DNA from: an uncultured Clostridia bacterium | GTDB taxonomy: Bacteria; Bacillota; Clostridia; TANB77; CAG-508 | DNA: 64,000 bases | Reading direction: 5' to 3' | Assembly: GCA_934149275.1 (NCBI GenBank) | Contig: CAKPEG010000001.1 | Span: forward strand, 1 to 64,000 | In this document: positions 8,970-17,118 of the stretch, in pieces | Layout of the letters: each line of letters opens with the position of its first letter | Numbering within the stretch: the stretch's first letter is position 1 | Notes under the pieces: generated by a model | Told to the model about the DNA's origin: nothing | The model's input: the letters and a program-made list of their open reading frames with translations, nothing else | Database searches by the model: none | Made by a program: the position numbers and the translations under genes

Positions 8970-8994
8970 TGTCAAAAAGGTCGTCTCCTTGGCA
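8970..8994 (+). repeat. 25-bp REP-like palindrome, copy 2
   Basis: TGTCAAAAAGGTCGTCTCCT then TGGCA, 17 bases right of family 1 copy A, so that copy A is bracketed by two of these palindromes. The arms are less perfect than in the 19.9-kb copies. Confidence 0.6.
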
Positions 8995-9042
8995 ACAATG
9001 TTTAATACATAGCAAAATATTTAAAAATACTATGCTAAATAA

Positions 9043-9232
9043 AAAAATTCATATTACATTTTTGAATCACCGCGCAGGGACCAAACGAACGAAGTGAGTT
9101 CGATTGAAGCATTCTACCCGATTTGAAAATAAAAATGCCAATTGGATGTAATAAGCATCCAAATTGACATTTTTCATTTTCAAAATTTAAAGAATGCGAC
9201 AGCAAGGTGTGAAAAAATTAATATGAATTTTT
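9043..9232 (+). repeat. Dispersed structured repeat, family 2 copy 1
   Basis: A 190-bp element with terminal arms AAAAATTCATATTA / TAATATGAATTTTT. Inside: GAATCACCGCGCAGGGACC, a hairpin GAAC-GAAGTGA-GTTC, the pair AGCATTCT/AGAATGC (as GCATTCTAC...AAAGAATGC), a long variable hairpin AATGCCAATTGGATG/CATCCAAATTGACATT, and GACAGCAAGGTGTG before the right arm. A second copy lies at 52603-52800 in the opposite orientation. The CGCGCAG and AGCAAGG boxes are shared with family 1. The rest of the 8780-9247 gap shows nothing else. Confidence 0.8.
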
Positions 9233-9247
9233 CTATTGGTATTATTC

Positions 9248-10393
9248 TTAAAACCTTATTATTTTATTATATGTATCAATAGCATAATTATCCGTCATAC
9301 CTGCAATGTAATAAATAATTGCCCTACAAAATTCTTTTTCATCATCAACGTCAAAAATTATACTATTCTTATTTTTCTCATTCCTTTGTTTATTCCAAAA
9401 ATTTGATAACCAATCTTCAAAGTCTTCAACTAGCTCATGGCAAACAGCCACAGCCTTCTCCCTATTTCTAAAAGACTCTTTTAACAAATTATAAATTGTG
9501 TTAATAATTAATTCAAAATATTGATTACATACTACCGTTCTATCTGAAAGGTAAATATTTTCATAATTAAATTTTTTAAGAGCATTAAGCTTCTTAAACA
9601 TTTCATCTGAAAAACATAATCCCTTTTCCAAATTAGAATTTTCACATAAATCATATATTAAATCATTTATAATAACAGTATTACTTTCAATCTCTTGATT
9701 ATTTTTATCCAAAATTCCTAATGTTACTGCATCAATAATATCTCTTCCCAAATAAGAAATTTTATCAGATATTTTAACGACACATCCTTCCCATGTGTAA
9801 GGTGCATACTCATTTGGATAAGTATAATCATATAAATTAATAAATTCATCTCTTGGTCTTAACATATTCTCATCAATCTCACCACAATGAGAAATTATTC
9901 CATCTCTAACTGCATATGTTAAATCTAAATTACATTTTTCGTTATTTGGACTTTCAAGTAATTCAATATTATCAACCATAATCATTCCATGGCGTTCATG
10001 CCAAAACTTTTCACCTATATCTCTTTGAGAAATTTTACTTAATATTTTCTCACCTTGATGCCCAAATGGACTATGTCCAATATCATGTGCTGTTGCTATT
10101 GCTTTGGTTAATTCCGTATTAAGCCCTAAGTAATTTGCAATTGTATAACTAATTGACTCGACATGAGTAACATGTTCACTACGAGTACAAATATGATCAT
10201 TTTCTGGAGAGAAAAACACTTGAGTTTTGTGCTTTAATCTTCTATATGCCGTACTATGTATTACTCTTGTATAATCACGTTCGAACTCAGAACGAATATC
10301 ATTATTTCTATGATATAAAGGTATTTCTCTTTGTATCATATTTTTCCATTTTGGATTTTGTTCATTCGCAGAAAATTTCTCAAGTTTTTTCAT
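9248..10393 (-). CDS. dgt: Deoxynucleoside triphosphate triphosphohydrolase (dGTPase family)
   Basis: 381 residues with the dGTPase-type HD domain: RVIHSTAYRRLKHKTQVF near 45, RSEHVTHVESI near 70, and the HD motif in ATAHDIGHSPFGHQGEK near 110. This family cleaves dNTPs to deoxynucleosides and tripolyphosphate and limits dNTP pools. GGAGAGAAG precedes the ATG. The gene is the last of a run of minus-strand genes, 16 bases after the ABC permease gene, and is probably cotranscribed with the exporter. The C-terminal substrate-specificity region is of the shorter type found in Firmicutes, so preference for dGTP over other dNTPs is not certain. Confidence 0.9.
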   Translation of the reverse strand: MKKLEKFSANEQNPKWKNMIQREIPLYHRNNDIRSEFERDYTRVIHSTAYRRLKHKTQVFFSPENDHICTRSEHVTHVESISYTIANYLGLNTELTKAIATAHDIGHSPFGHQGEKILSKISQRDIGEKFWHERHGMIMVDNIELLESPNNEKCNLDLTYAVRDGIISHCGEIDENMLRPRDEFINLYDYTYPNEYAPYTWEGCVVKISDKISYLGRDIIDAVTLGILDKNNQEIESNTVIINDLIYDLCENSNLEKGLCFSDEMFKKLNALKKFNYENIYLSDRTVVCNQYFELIINTIYNLLKESFRNREKAVAVCHELVEDFEDWLSNFWNKQRNEKNKNSIIFDVDDEKEFCRAIIYYIAGMTDNYAIDTYNKIIRF

Positions 10394-10408
10394 TCTTCTC
10401 TCCTATCT

Positions 10409-11842
10409 TTAAATATTTTTTATATTCTTATTCTTGAAATTCCATATACTCAAAGCCATCATTACAATGAAATAGGCTAAACATATACATACTGAAAATT
10501 CTAGCGTTATACCTTTCATTTGTGGAAGTGCTCCATAAAGATATTGTGAAAAATCCCAGTTTGGTGTTACAAAATATTTTAAGAAATTAGCTTTTTCATA
10601 CATTATAGCTAATTGATTAATTATTGATTCTACCATTGATCCTAATAATGGGATTGCAATTGCAACTGGAGTATTTGTAATTACTGTGCTTAAAGTAAAT
10701 GCTAATGTCATTAGTAGTATTAATTTTGGTAAAATAGCTACTGCCATAGTTGCTAAAGCACCAGTCATGCTAACAACATTAAGTGAATTCGTTGTATAAT
10801 TATACATAACTGTTGGATTTTTATAACTATCGAATCCATAAACTATTCCACCAACAACAGTCTGCATCAAAGCTACAAAAATAATTGAGCAAATTAAAAC
10901 TATTAAACATGTTATATATTTTGAAAGTAAAATCTTAATTCTAGAATATGGTCTTACCAATAATAATTTAATTGTTCCTTTGTTAAATTCTTCACTCACT
11001 ATTGTTCCTGCTACTATTATTATTAAAATAATTATAAACAAAGAATATCCAGAAAAAGCATCAAATAATTCTGATTTAGCACTATATGCTAATCCATATT
11101 TTAAATTAGAATTTCCTTGGTTTGAAATAGTTCCATTAATATTATTTTCTATTGCATATCTAGATATTGCTTCTGTTGCAACATCTTGCTGTTGGTAAAT
11201 CTTCTCCATCTGTTGAGGATTTTTATTATCTTTATATTGACGAATACTTTGTCTTGCACTAAGCCAACATTGTAAATATGAATTTAAATCAGAATTATCA
11301 TAAGGTATATTCTTTTCTAATCTCCATTCTAAAGTTTGTTTTATATCTTTTAAACTTTCTAATTGGTCATTATCTTCTGGCATCAATTCAATTTGTAAAT
11401 TAGTCTCTTCTAAATCATGTTGTACAAAACTTCTCCAATCATTATTTTCCAAAGCCTCAATCAACTTATCATATTCTGCTTTAGCAATTTCATAGTCCTC
11501 ACCGCTTTTTTCTAGATACATCTTTTTAAGTGCTGGTTGTATTCTCTGGCTAATAACCTGCCTTTGCCAACTATCTTCTTCATATTTTTTTCCTAATTCA
11601 TATGAATCATACATAGATTTACAATCAGCATAGTAATCTGGATCAGATGCTTCTAATTCAGGAGTTAACTGCTCTTTATAAGATTCCATAGCTTCATCAT
11701 CATATACAACATATGATGTACTTTGAAATTTTTTTCCAACAATATTTATTAAAATCATAAAAGCTAATGTAACAAAAAACATTATATATATAACTTTTTT
11801 CTTAGTTATTTTTTTCAATTCATTTCTAATTAAATTAATCAA
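10409..11842 (-). CDS. ABC-2 type exporter permease with large extracytoplasmic loop
   Basis: 477 residues. One membrane segment at residues 18-37 is followed by about 200 hydrophilic residues (rich in Tyr, Glu and Lys; the external loop), then five or six membrane helices. SEEFNKGTIKLLLVRPYSRIK after the second helix is the typical coupling region of ABC-2 permeases of the bacitracin/lantibiotic type. The start is TTG at 11842 and overlaps the ATPase stop by 8 bases, with GGGGGTAATG as ribosome site: translational coupling. Partner of the adjacent ATPase; the exported substrate is unknown. Confidence 0.85.
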   Translation of the reverse strand: MINLIRNELKKITKKKVIYIMFFVTLAFMILINIVGKKFQSTSYVVYDDEAMESYKEQLTPELEASDPDYYADCKSMYDSYELGKKYEEDSWQRQVISQRIQPALKKMYLEKSGEDYEIAKAEYDKLIEALENNDWRSFVQHDLEETNLQIELMPEDNDQLESLKDIKQTLEWRLEKNIPYDNSDLNSYLQCWLSARQSIRQYKDNKNPQQMEKIYQQQDVATEAISRYAIENNINGTISNQGNSNLKYGLAYSAKSELFDAFSGYSLFIIILIIIVAGTIVSEEFNKGTIKLLLVRPYSRIKILLSKYITCLIVLICSIIFVALMQTVVGGIVYGFDSYKNPTVMYNYTTNSLNVVSMTGALATMAVAILPKLILLMTLAFTLSTVITNTPVAIAIPLLGSMVESIINQLAIMYEKANFLKYFVTPNWDFSQYLYGALPQMKGITLEFSVCICLAYFIVMMALSIWNFKNKNIKNI

Positions 11843-12749
11843 TTACATTACCCCCTGTCTTTTTTAAGAATGCATCTTCCAGACTCATTTCTTCTGGATA
11901 TATTGAATATATCTTTACACCTGAGGTAACTAATTTTTCAATAATTTCAGGTATTTCTTCTTTTTTAGCATATACTTGAATATTTTCATCATCAATTCTT
12001 TCAACTTTATTTTCAAGAATATTTGAAACTTCAATAACCTTATCAACCATCAAATGATAGATACTTTCTTTACTTACTTTTTTTGCTTCTTCAATTGTTG
12101 ATGTTTCAACTATTTCTCCATTTTTTATTATAGTAACCTTCGTACAAAAACTTTCAAGTTCCAATAAATTATGACTTGAAATTAAAACTGCCATATTTTC
12201 TTCTTTTGCAAGTTTTACAATCAAATCTTTAATTTGTTTTATTCCTTCTGGATCAAGTCCATTAGTAGGCTCATCTAAAACAAGCAAATTAGGTTTATGT
12301 AAAATTGCTTGTGCAATTCCTAATCTTTGTCTCATTCCCAATGAATATTTTGAAACTTTATCTTTAATTCTATTTTCCAAGCCAACAAGCTTAATAACCT
12401 CGTCAATTCGCTCTTTTGTTACTCCCCTATATAAATTTGAAATCATTTTCAAATTCTCATAACCTGACATATACATGTACAAATCTGGATTTTCAACAAT
12501 AGTACCAACTTTTTTTATAGCATTTGTAAAATCTTTTTGAATATCATATCCATTAATTTTAACACTACCACTTGTTATACTTTGTAATCCTAAAATAAGT
12601 TTTATAGTAGTAGTTTTTCCAGCACCATTAGGACCTATAAAACCTAAAATATCGCCTTCATTTGCCTCTAATGAAATTCCTTTAAGAATTTCTTTTTTAC
12701 CAAACTTCTTATGTAAGTCATAGCATTCTAAAACTTTTTTTCTTTCCAC
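11835..12749 (-). CDS. ABC transporter ATP-binding protein (BcrA/NatA-like)
   Basis: 304 residues: Walker A GPNGAGKTTT near 40, Q-loop, signature SLGMRQRLGIAQ near 138, Walker B LLVLDEPTNGLDPEG, H-loop SSHN, and an extra 80-residue C-terminal domain usual in the bacitracin/antimicrobial export class. GTG start at 12749 with AAAGGAG eight bases upstream. It energises the neighbouring permease (8-base overlap). Probably continues the transcript from the Nudix gene, 45 bases upstream, or uses a promoter in that gap; likely export of a peptide or lipid-active compound, by family analogy only. Confidence 0.9.
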   Translation of the reverse strand: MERKKVLECYDLHKKFGKKEILKGISLEANEGDILGFIGPNGAGKTTTIKLILGLQSITSGSVKINGYDIQKDFTNAIKKVGTIVENPDLYMYMSGYENLKMISNLYRGVTKERIDEVIKLVGLENRIKDKVSKYSLGMRQRLGIAQAILHKPNLLVLDEPTNGLDPEGIKQIKDLIVKLAKEENMAVLISSHNLLELESFCTKVTIIKNGEIVETSTIEEAKKVSKESIYHLMVDKVIEVSNILENKVERIDDENIQVYAKKEEIPEIIEKLVTSGVKIYSIYPEEMSLEDAFLKKTGGNVID

Positions 12750-12794
12750 AAATAACTCTCCTTTATAATAACTTTTGTAGAATATAATATATTT

Positions 12795-13280
12795 TTAATA
12801 CATTACCACTTCATTTTTTACTAAGAAACCTGGAATATCTTCAAATCTTCCTTTAGAAAATCTAATATATTCCGGCTTTCTATCCTCATTTTTAAGCCCA
12901 ACTCTCAACATCGCCGAAACGCCAATATCCGGCAATATTATTTTCCATTTGCTTAGCTCATCAATTTTAACCCATTGAACGTCTTCATAATCTGATAATT
13001 TAATTTTACCATCTAATATAGTACATTCAATTCCAATTAGATTAACCTCTTTTTCATCAGGATAAAAAAATGGAATTTGACAAAAAATTCTGTCAGCCAT
13101 TATATCAAGTTTTAACTCTTTTTTTATAATTCGGACAATCGCTTGTTTGCGTGTTTCTTTTTCCTCAACTTTTCCGCCAGGAAATTCCCAAAAGCCTCCA
13201 TGATGCTTTTTTAGATTTCTTTGCGCTATCAGAACTCTGTCCTCATCATCTCTAAAAACTGCCACAACCACATCAATCAT
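12795..13280 (-). CDS. Nudix-fold protein with degenerate catalytic box
   Basis: 161 residues starting MIDVVVAVFRDDED; the strand-loop region HHGGFWEFPGGKVEEKE matches MutT/8-oxo-dGTP hydrolases. The following helix should read RExxEE but reads RIIKKE, so only the last of the metal-binding glutamates is kept. A second half with EYIRFSKGRFEDIPG is unlike short MutT proteins. Ribosome site GGGGGAATG. It lies 15 bases after the CpsB-like gene, inside the galE-dgt run. It may have lost hydrolase activity and act as a binding protein, or it may have an alternative metal site; I cannot tell. Confidence 0.75.
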   Translation of the reverse strand: MIDVVVAVFRDDEDRVLIAQRNLKKHHGGFWEFPGGKVEEKETRKQAIVRIIKKELKLDIMADRIFCQIPFFYPDEKEVNLIGIECTILDGKIKLSDYEDVQWVKIDELSKWKIILPDIGVSAMLRVGLKNEDRKPEYIRFSKGRFEDIPGFLVKNEVVMY

Positions 13281-13295
13281 TTTTCATTCCCCCAA

Positions 13296-14048
13296 CTATT
13301 TATAACTTCCTAAAAACCCTTTTTCAATTGGATTCCATTCTGGAAAATCAACCTCTTCGTTTCTACAAACCTTCTCTGGATTAATATTAGTTATTTCATT
13401 AAAATTATTCTCACCTATAATTTTAATTATTTTTTTACTAGCATCTTTTATATGTGGATAAAAAGCTTTTGTACTATGTACATCTGTCCCCAAAAAACTT
13501 ATCATATTGTGTTTTAATAATAGTTCAACTGTTTTCTTACATTTACTTCCATACAAACCTTCAATACTCATAAAATTTGATTGTAAATATACTCCAAGTT
13601 CAAGTAATTCCTCAATTTTTTTAGGATTTTCTTGTATAATCACATATCTTTCTGGATGAGCAAGTACCGGTTTGTATCCTGCGGAAATTAAATCAATTAC
13701 TAAATTTTGATATTTGGGATATTCTTTATGTATTGGCATCTCATATAAAACATATTTAGAATTATTTAATGTTGATGCTTCACCAATTCCAAAAACTTTA
13801 TCAATATCTGTTCTTGCATAAACTTCATTTCCAATAATAAGCTCTATTGCACGCTCTTTTTCTTGAAGCTCCTTTAGTTTATTTTTTCTCGTTTCTTCAT
13901 TTTCAGTATAATAATTTGAATAATGTGTTGTACATATAATTTTTTCAAAACCTGCTTTTTTTGCCTCTTTTAAAACCTTAACCGCATCGTCCATTGTTTG
14001 TATTCCATCATCTAAGCCAGGCAATATATGTGCATGAAAATCAATCAT
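13296..14048 (-). CDS. CpsB/YwqE-type tyrosine-protein phosphatase (PHP fold)
   Basis: 250 residues. MIDFHAHILPGLDDG at the N-terminus gives the HxH of the PHP metal site; CTTHYSNYY near 40, PVLAHPERY near 130 and FLGTDVHS near 195 give the remaining metal ligands. The family dephosphorylates the tyrosine cluster of the BY-kinase and so tunes capsule or exopolysaccharide chain synthesis. It follows the kinase gene by 14 bases, with AAGGGGCGATG as ribosome site, exactly the gene order expected for the CapC-CapB-CapA module. Confidence 0.9.
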   Translation of the reverse strand: MIDFHAHILPGLDDGIQTMDDAVKVLKEAKKAGFEKIICTTHYSNYYTENEETRKNKLKELQEKERAIELIIGNEVYARTDIDKVFGIGEASTLNNSKYVLYEMPIHKEYPKYQNLVIDLISAGYKPVLAHPERYVIIQENPKKIEELLELGVYLQSNFMSIEGLYGSKCKKTVELLLKHNMISFLGTDVHSTKAFYPHIKDASKKIIKIIGENNFNEITNINPEKVCRNEEVDFPEWNPIEKGFLGSYK

Positions 14049-14062
14049 TTACATCGCCCCTT

Positions 14063-14770
14063 CTATTTTTTTCTGGGTGTACTACCATAATAATATCTAT
14101 CCTCATATTTCTTTGCATTGGTTGGTATTTTATTTAAAACTATTCCTGTAACTTTTCCACCAGCTGTTTCTATTTTCTTTTTTGTTTCATTTAAATCTTC
14201 CATTTTTGTTGTATTACAAGCACAAACAATAATTGTTTGATCAACTATTCTTGAAATAATAGTTGAATCTGTTACTAAATCACAAGGTGTACCATCAACA
14301 ATTATTACATCTACAATTTCTTTTAATTCAGTAAGCATTTTTTTCATTTTAGGTGAAATTAATAACTCTGATGGATTAGGTGGAATATTTCCGGCTGGTA
14401 TTACATATAAATTAGGCATATCAACTTCTTGCATAAAGCTTGCAATTCCTTTTACATCTTCTCCAACATTAACTCCCGTTAAATAATTTGAAACACCAGG
14501 AGCAGGAGGAATATTAAATAATGAATATAATCTTCCTTTTCTCATATCACAATCTATTATACAAGTTTTCTTTCCAGCTTGAGCAAATGTAGTAGCAATA
14601 TTAGCTGATATCCATGTTTTTCCTTCAGATGGTGATGTTGATGTTATCAAAATAATCTGATTATTACCTTCTGAAGAATTCATAAATTGTAAATTTGTTC
14701 TCATTGCTCTAAAATTTTCACTTATTGGTGCTCTAGGATCTCTAGCAACAATTAACTCTTTTTTTATCAT
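14063..14770 (-). CDS. CpsD/CapB-type bacterial tyrosine kinase
   Basis: 235 residues: Walker A STSPSEGKTW near 47, Walker A' CIIDCDMRKGRLY near 73, Walker B VIIVDGTP near 155, and a short C-terminal tyrosine cluster (YEDRYYYGS). BY-kinases autophosphorylate this cluster and cycle with the phosphatase to control polysaccharide assembly at the membrane. The start overlaps the stop of the Wzz-like gene by 4 bases (ATGA) with GGAGGAAGAAGG upstream, so the two are translationally coupled. RKGR replaces the usual RRP in Walker A'. Confidence 0.92.
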   Translation of the reverse strand: MIKKELIVARDPRAPISENFRAMRTNLQFMNSSEGNNQIILITSTSPSEGKTWISANIATTFAQAGKKTCIIDCDMRKGRLYSLFNIPPAPGVSNYLTGVNVGEDVKGIASFMQEVDMPNLYVIPAGNIPPNPSELLISPKMKKMLTELKEIVDVIIVDGTPCDLVTDSTIISRIVDQTIIVCACNTTKMEDLNETKKKIETAGGKVTGIVLNKIPTNAKKYEDRYYYGSTPRKK

Positions 14771-15477
14771 TTCCTTCTTCCTCCTTTTCTCATAGCAGTT
14801 TCATCAACTAACTCTAACTGAGCTATTACAGGGATTTTTAAAGCTTGCTCTATTTCTTCTGCAGACTTAACTGTTGTATCAAATAATCCCATTACAATTA
14901 TAATCGCACATGAAATGAAAATTCCCGCAACTATTGCAATTGCAATATACTTGGCTGGTTTAATATTATATGGTGTTGAACTTGGTTCAGCAGCATCTAA
15001 AGTATAAACATTATTTATTTTATACATATCACTTATTTTTTCTGAAAAAACTTTTCCTATTTCATTAGCTATTTTAGCAGCATATTCAGGATTTTGATTT
15101 GAAACTATAATTTTTATAACTTCAGTATCTTCTACAGCTGAAACTGTAACGCTTTTTCTTAATTGGTACTCTGTTAAATCAGCAATCTGTAAATTTGAAA
15201 TAACCTGTGCCAACACTGTTTTACTTTTTACAATTTCACTATATGTAGATACTAATTTTTGATTCATTGTAACATCAGTCTGAGTAACCGAACTATTTGT
15301 ACCTTCCGTATTTTCAGCTTTTGTAAGAACTATAGTTGTATAAGACTGATACTTTGGAGTTTGTATTACATATGAGTACACTGCAGCAATAATAACAAAA
15401 AATATAGTAATCGTTATTATAAATCTTCTACTGTTCCATAACATTCTAAAAATTTCTTTTAAGTCTAATTCTTCCAT
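14767..15477 (-). CDS. Wzz/CapA-like chain-length and kinase-activating membrane protein
   Basis: 236 residues with a cytoplasmic N-terminus (EELDLKEIFRMLWNSR), a first membrane helix at about 18-38, an extracytoplasmic region with two predicted helices, a Pro-containing segment AEPSSTPYNIKP before the second helix (about 172-195), and a short cytoplasmic tail. This is the modulator partner of the CpsD-type kinase. AAAGGAATTAAAA precedes the ATG. It is 2 bases after the VanZ-like gene. Confidence 0.9.
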   Translation of the reverse strand: MEELDLKEIFRMLWNSRRFIITITIFFVIIAAVYSYVIQTPKYQSYTTIVLTKAENTEGTNSSVTQTDVTMNQKLVSTYSEIVKSKTVLAQVISNLQIADLTEYQLRKSVTVSAVEDTEVIKIIVSNQNPEYAAKIANEIGKVFSEKISDMYKINNVYTLDAAEPSSTPYNIKPAKYIAIAIVAGIFISCAIIIVMGLFDTTVKSAEEIEQALKIPVIAQLELVDETAMRKGGRRK

Positions 15478-15479
15478 TT

Positions 15480-15938
15480 TTAATTCCTTTCATAACTATT
15501 TTTCTTCGCCTTAGCTATTAACATCATTATAATTAATGCAACTATTATTCCAGTTGAATCTATACATACATCTCTAAATTGCCCTGATCTTCCGGATATA
15601 AATAATTGGTGAACTTCATCAAAAGTTGCATAACAAACTCCTGTTAGTGCACTCATGCCAAATACTTTTTTATTGGTTACATCAAAAGTATTATAAAATT
15701 CAAATAATAAAATTCCGCCAACAAAATATATTGAAAAATGAGCTAATTTTCTAACACAAAAACTAATTGTTTCTCTGTGACTTTCTAACTCTTCTCTAAT
15801 ATTTACTATAGCATTTGTAATAATATCGCTTGTTCCTTGTGATGTATCACCATTTTCATTTGAAAAGCAAAAAATTGTTATCATCCATGCTATTACTAAA
15901 ATTGCAAATAAAATTCTTTTCTTACTATATTTCTTCAT
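15480..15938 (-). CDS. VanZ-like membrane protein
   Basis: About 152 residues, start taken at 15938 (GAGAAG eight bases upstream) rather than 15953, which has no ribosome site and overlaps galE. Four hydrophobic helices. The VanZ signature elements FSNENGDTSQ near 25, RKLAHFSIYFVGGILLF near 65 and TFDEVHQLFISGRSGQFRDV near 105 are all present. VanZ-like proteins give low-level teicoplanin resistance in one context, but the general function is unknown; in this operon a role in surface polymer handling is inference. Confidence 0.85.
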   Translation of the reverse strand: MKKYSKKRILFAILVIAWMITIFCFSNENGDTSQGTSDIITNAIVNIREELESHRETISFCVRKLAHFSIYFVGGILLFEFYNTFDVTNKKVFGMSALTGVCYATFDEVHQLFISGRSGQFRDVCIDSTGIIVALIIMMLIAKAKKNSYERN

Positions 15939-15942
15939 TGTC

Positions 15943-16950
15943 TTACTTCTCATTTATTTTATTTTCTGTATATCTCCAAGAATCCTTACACATTTGCTCA
16001 AGGTCACGTGTTGCTTCCCATCCTAATTCTTCTTTAGCTTTTGTAGGATCTGCATAACATTCAGCAACATCTCCTGGTCTACGTTCTGTTATTTCATATT
16101 TTATTTTTATTCCATTAGCATCTTCAAAAGCTTTTACAATATCCAATACTGAATATCCTTTTCCTGTTCCTAAATTGTATGTTTCAACGCCATGAAAATC
16201 TCTAGCCTTTTCAATTGCTTTTATATGTCCTAAAGCTAAATCAACAACGTGAATATAATCTCTAACACCTGTTCCATCTGGTGTATCATAATCATTTCCA
16301 AAAACATTTAAGTGATCTAACTTGCCACATGCAACATAATTAATATATGGCATTAAGTTATTTGGTATTCCATTAGGATCTTCACCTATTTCTCCGCTTT
16401 CATGAGCTCCAATTGGATTAAAATATCTTAATAAAATAACTGACCACTCATTATCTGCTTTATAAATATCTTCAAGAATTCTTTCTATCATTAATTTTGT
16501 TGTTCCATAAGGATTTGTTGTTGATAATGGAAAATCTTCTTTAATTGGTACAGTTTCTGGATCTCCATAAACTGTTGCTGATGAGCTAAATACAATCTTT
16601 TTGCATCCATATTTTCTCATTAAATCAACTAATATAAGTGTACCTGTAATATTATTATGATAATATTCTATTGGTTTAGCGCATGATTCTCCAACTGCCT
16701 TCAAGGCTGCAAAATGTATAACTTCCTTTATATCATTTTCTTTGAAAACTTTTTCTAAATTTTCTCTATCTAATAGATCAACTTCATAAAATTTAAAATC
16801 TTTTCCAGATAATTTTTTTATCTTATCACACATTTCTATTTTACTATTTGATAAGTTATCAACTACTACAACTTTCTCTCCATTTTTTAGTAATTCTATT
16901 ACTGTGTGACTTCCTATATATCCTGTTCCACCTGTTACTAAAATTGACAT
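15943..16950 (-). CDS. galE: UDP-glucose 4-epimerase
   Basis: 335 residues from the ATG at 16950 (GGGAGGT seven bases upstream; the 16971 ATG has none). N-terminal Rossmann motif [11 protein letters not shown], catalytic Ser region SSSATVYG near 124, and YGTTK near 149 as the catalytic Tyr/Lys. Interconverts UDP-glucose and UDP-galactose in the cytoplasm, supplying galactose for exopolysaccharide. It is the first gene behind the predicted promoter at 16978-17006, and its stop overlaps the region of the VanZ-like start, so it heads the polysaccharide operon. Confidence 0.95.
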   Translation of the reverse strand: MSILVTGGTGYIGSHTVIELLKNGEKVVVVDNLSNSKIEMCDKIKKLSGKDFKFYEVDLLDRENLEKVFKENDIKEVIHFAALKAVGESCAKPIEYYHNNITGTLILVDLMRKYGCKKIVFSSSATVYGDPETVPIKEDFPLSTTNPYGTTKLMIERILEDIYKADNEWSVILLRYFNPIGAHESGEIGEDPNGIPNNLMPYINYVACGKLDHLNVFGNDYDTPDGTGVRDYIHVVDLALGHIKAIEKARDFHGVETYNLGTGKGYSVLDIVKAFEDANGIKIKYEITERRPGDVAECYADPTKAKEELGWEATRDLEQMCKDSWRYTENKINEK

Positions 16951-16977
16951 ATTTCTTACCTCCCTTAACAATATATA

Positions 16978-17006
16978 TTTATATCAAATCTATATTAAAA
17001 TATCAA
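16978..17006 (-). promoter_or_regulatory. Predicted promoter of the galE operon
   Basis: On the minus strand TTGATA (17006-17001), a 17-base spacer and TATAAA (16983-16978). Initiation would be near 16970, about 20 bases before the galE start. No other promoter of this quality is seen in the following 7 kb run. Confidence 0.55.
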
Positions 17007-17020
17007 CCTTTAAGCATATA

Positions 17021-17069
17021 AAAAAGCATAAATATTTTTACAATAAATTCAAAATATTTATGCTTTTTA
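17021..17069 (-). terminator. Long-stem terminator after the metal ATPase gene
   Basis: AAAAGCATAAATATTTT and AAAATATTTATGCTTTT pair over about 18 bp around an 11-base loop and end in T runs on both strands. It separates the metal efflux operon from galE. Confidence 0.85.
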
Positions 17070-17118
17070 TTATCATAGAAATATCTGTAACAAAATATTT
17101 TCTACTTCATGAAAATTA

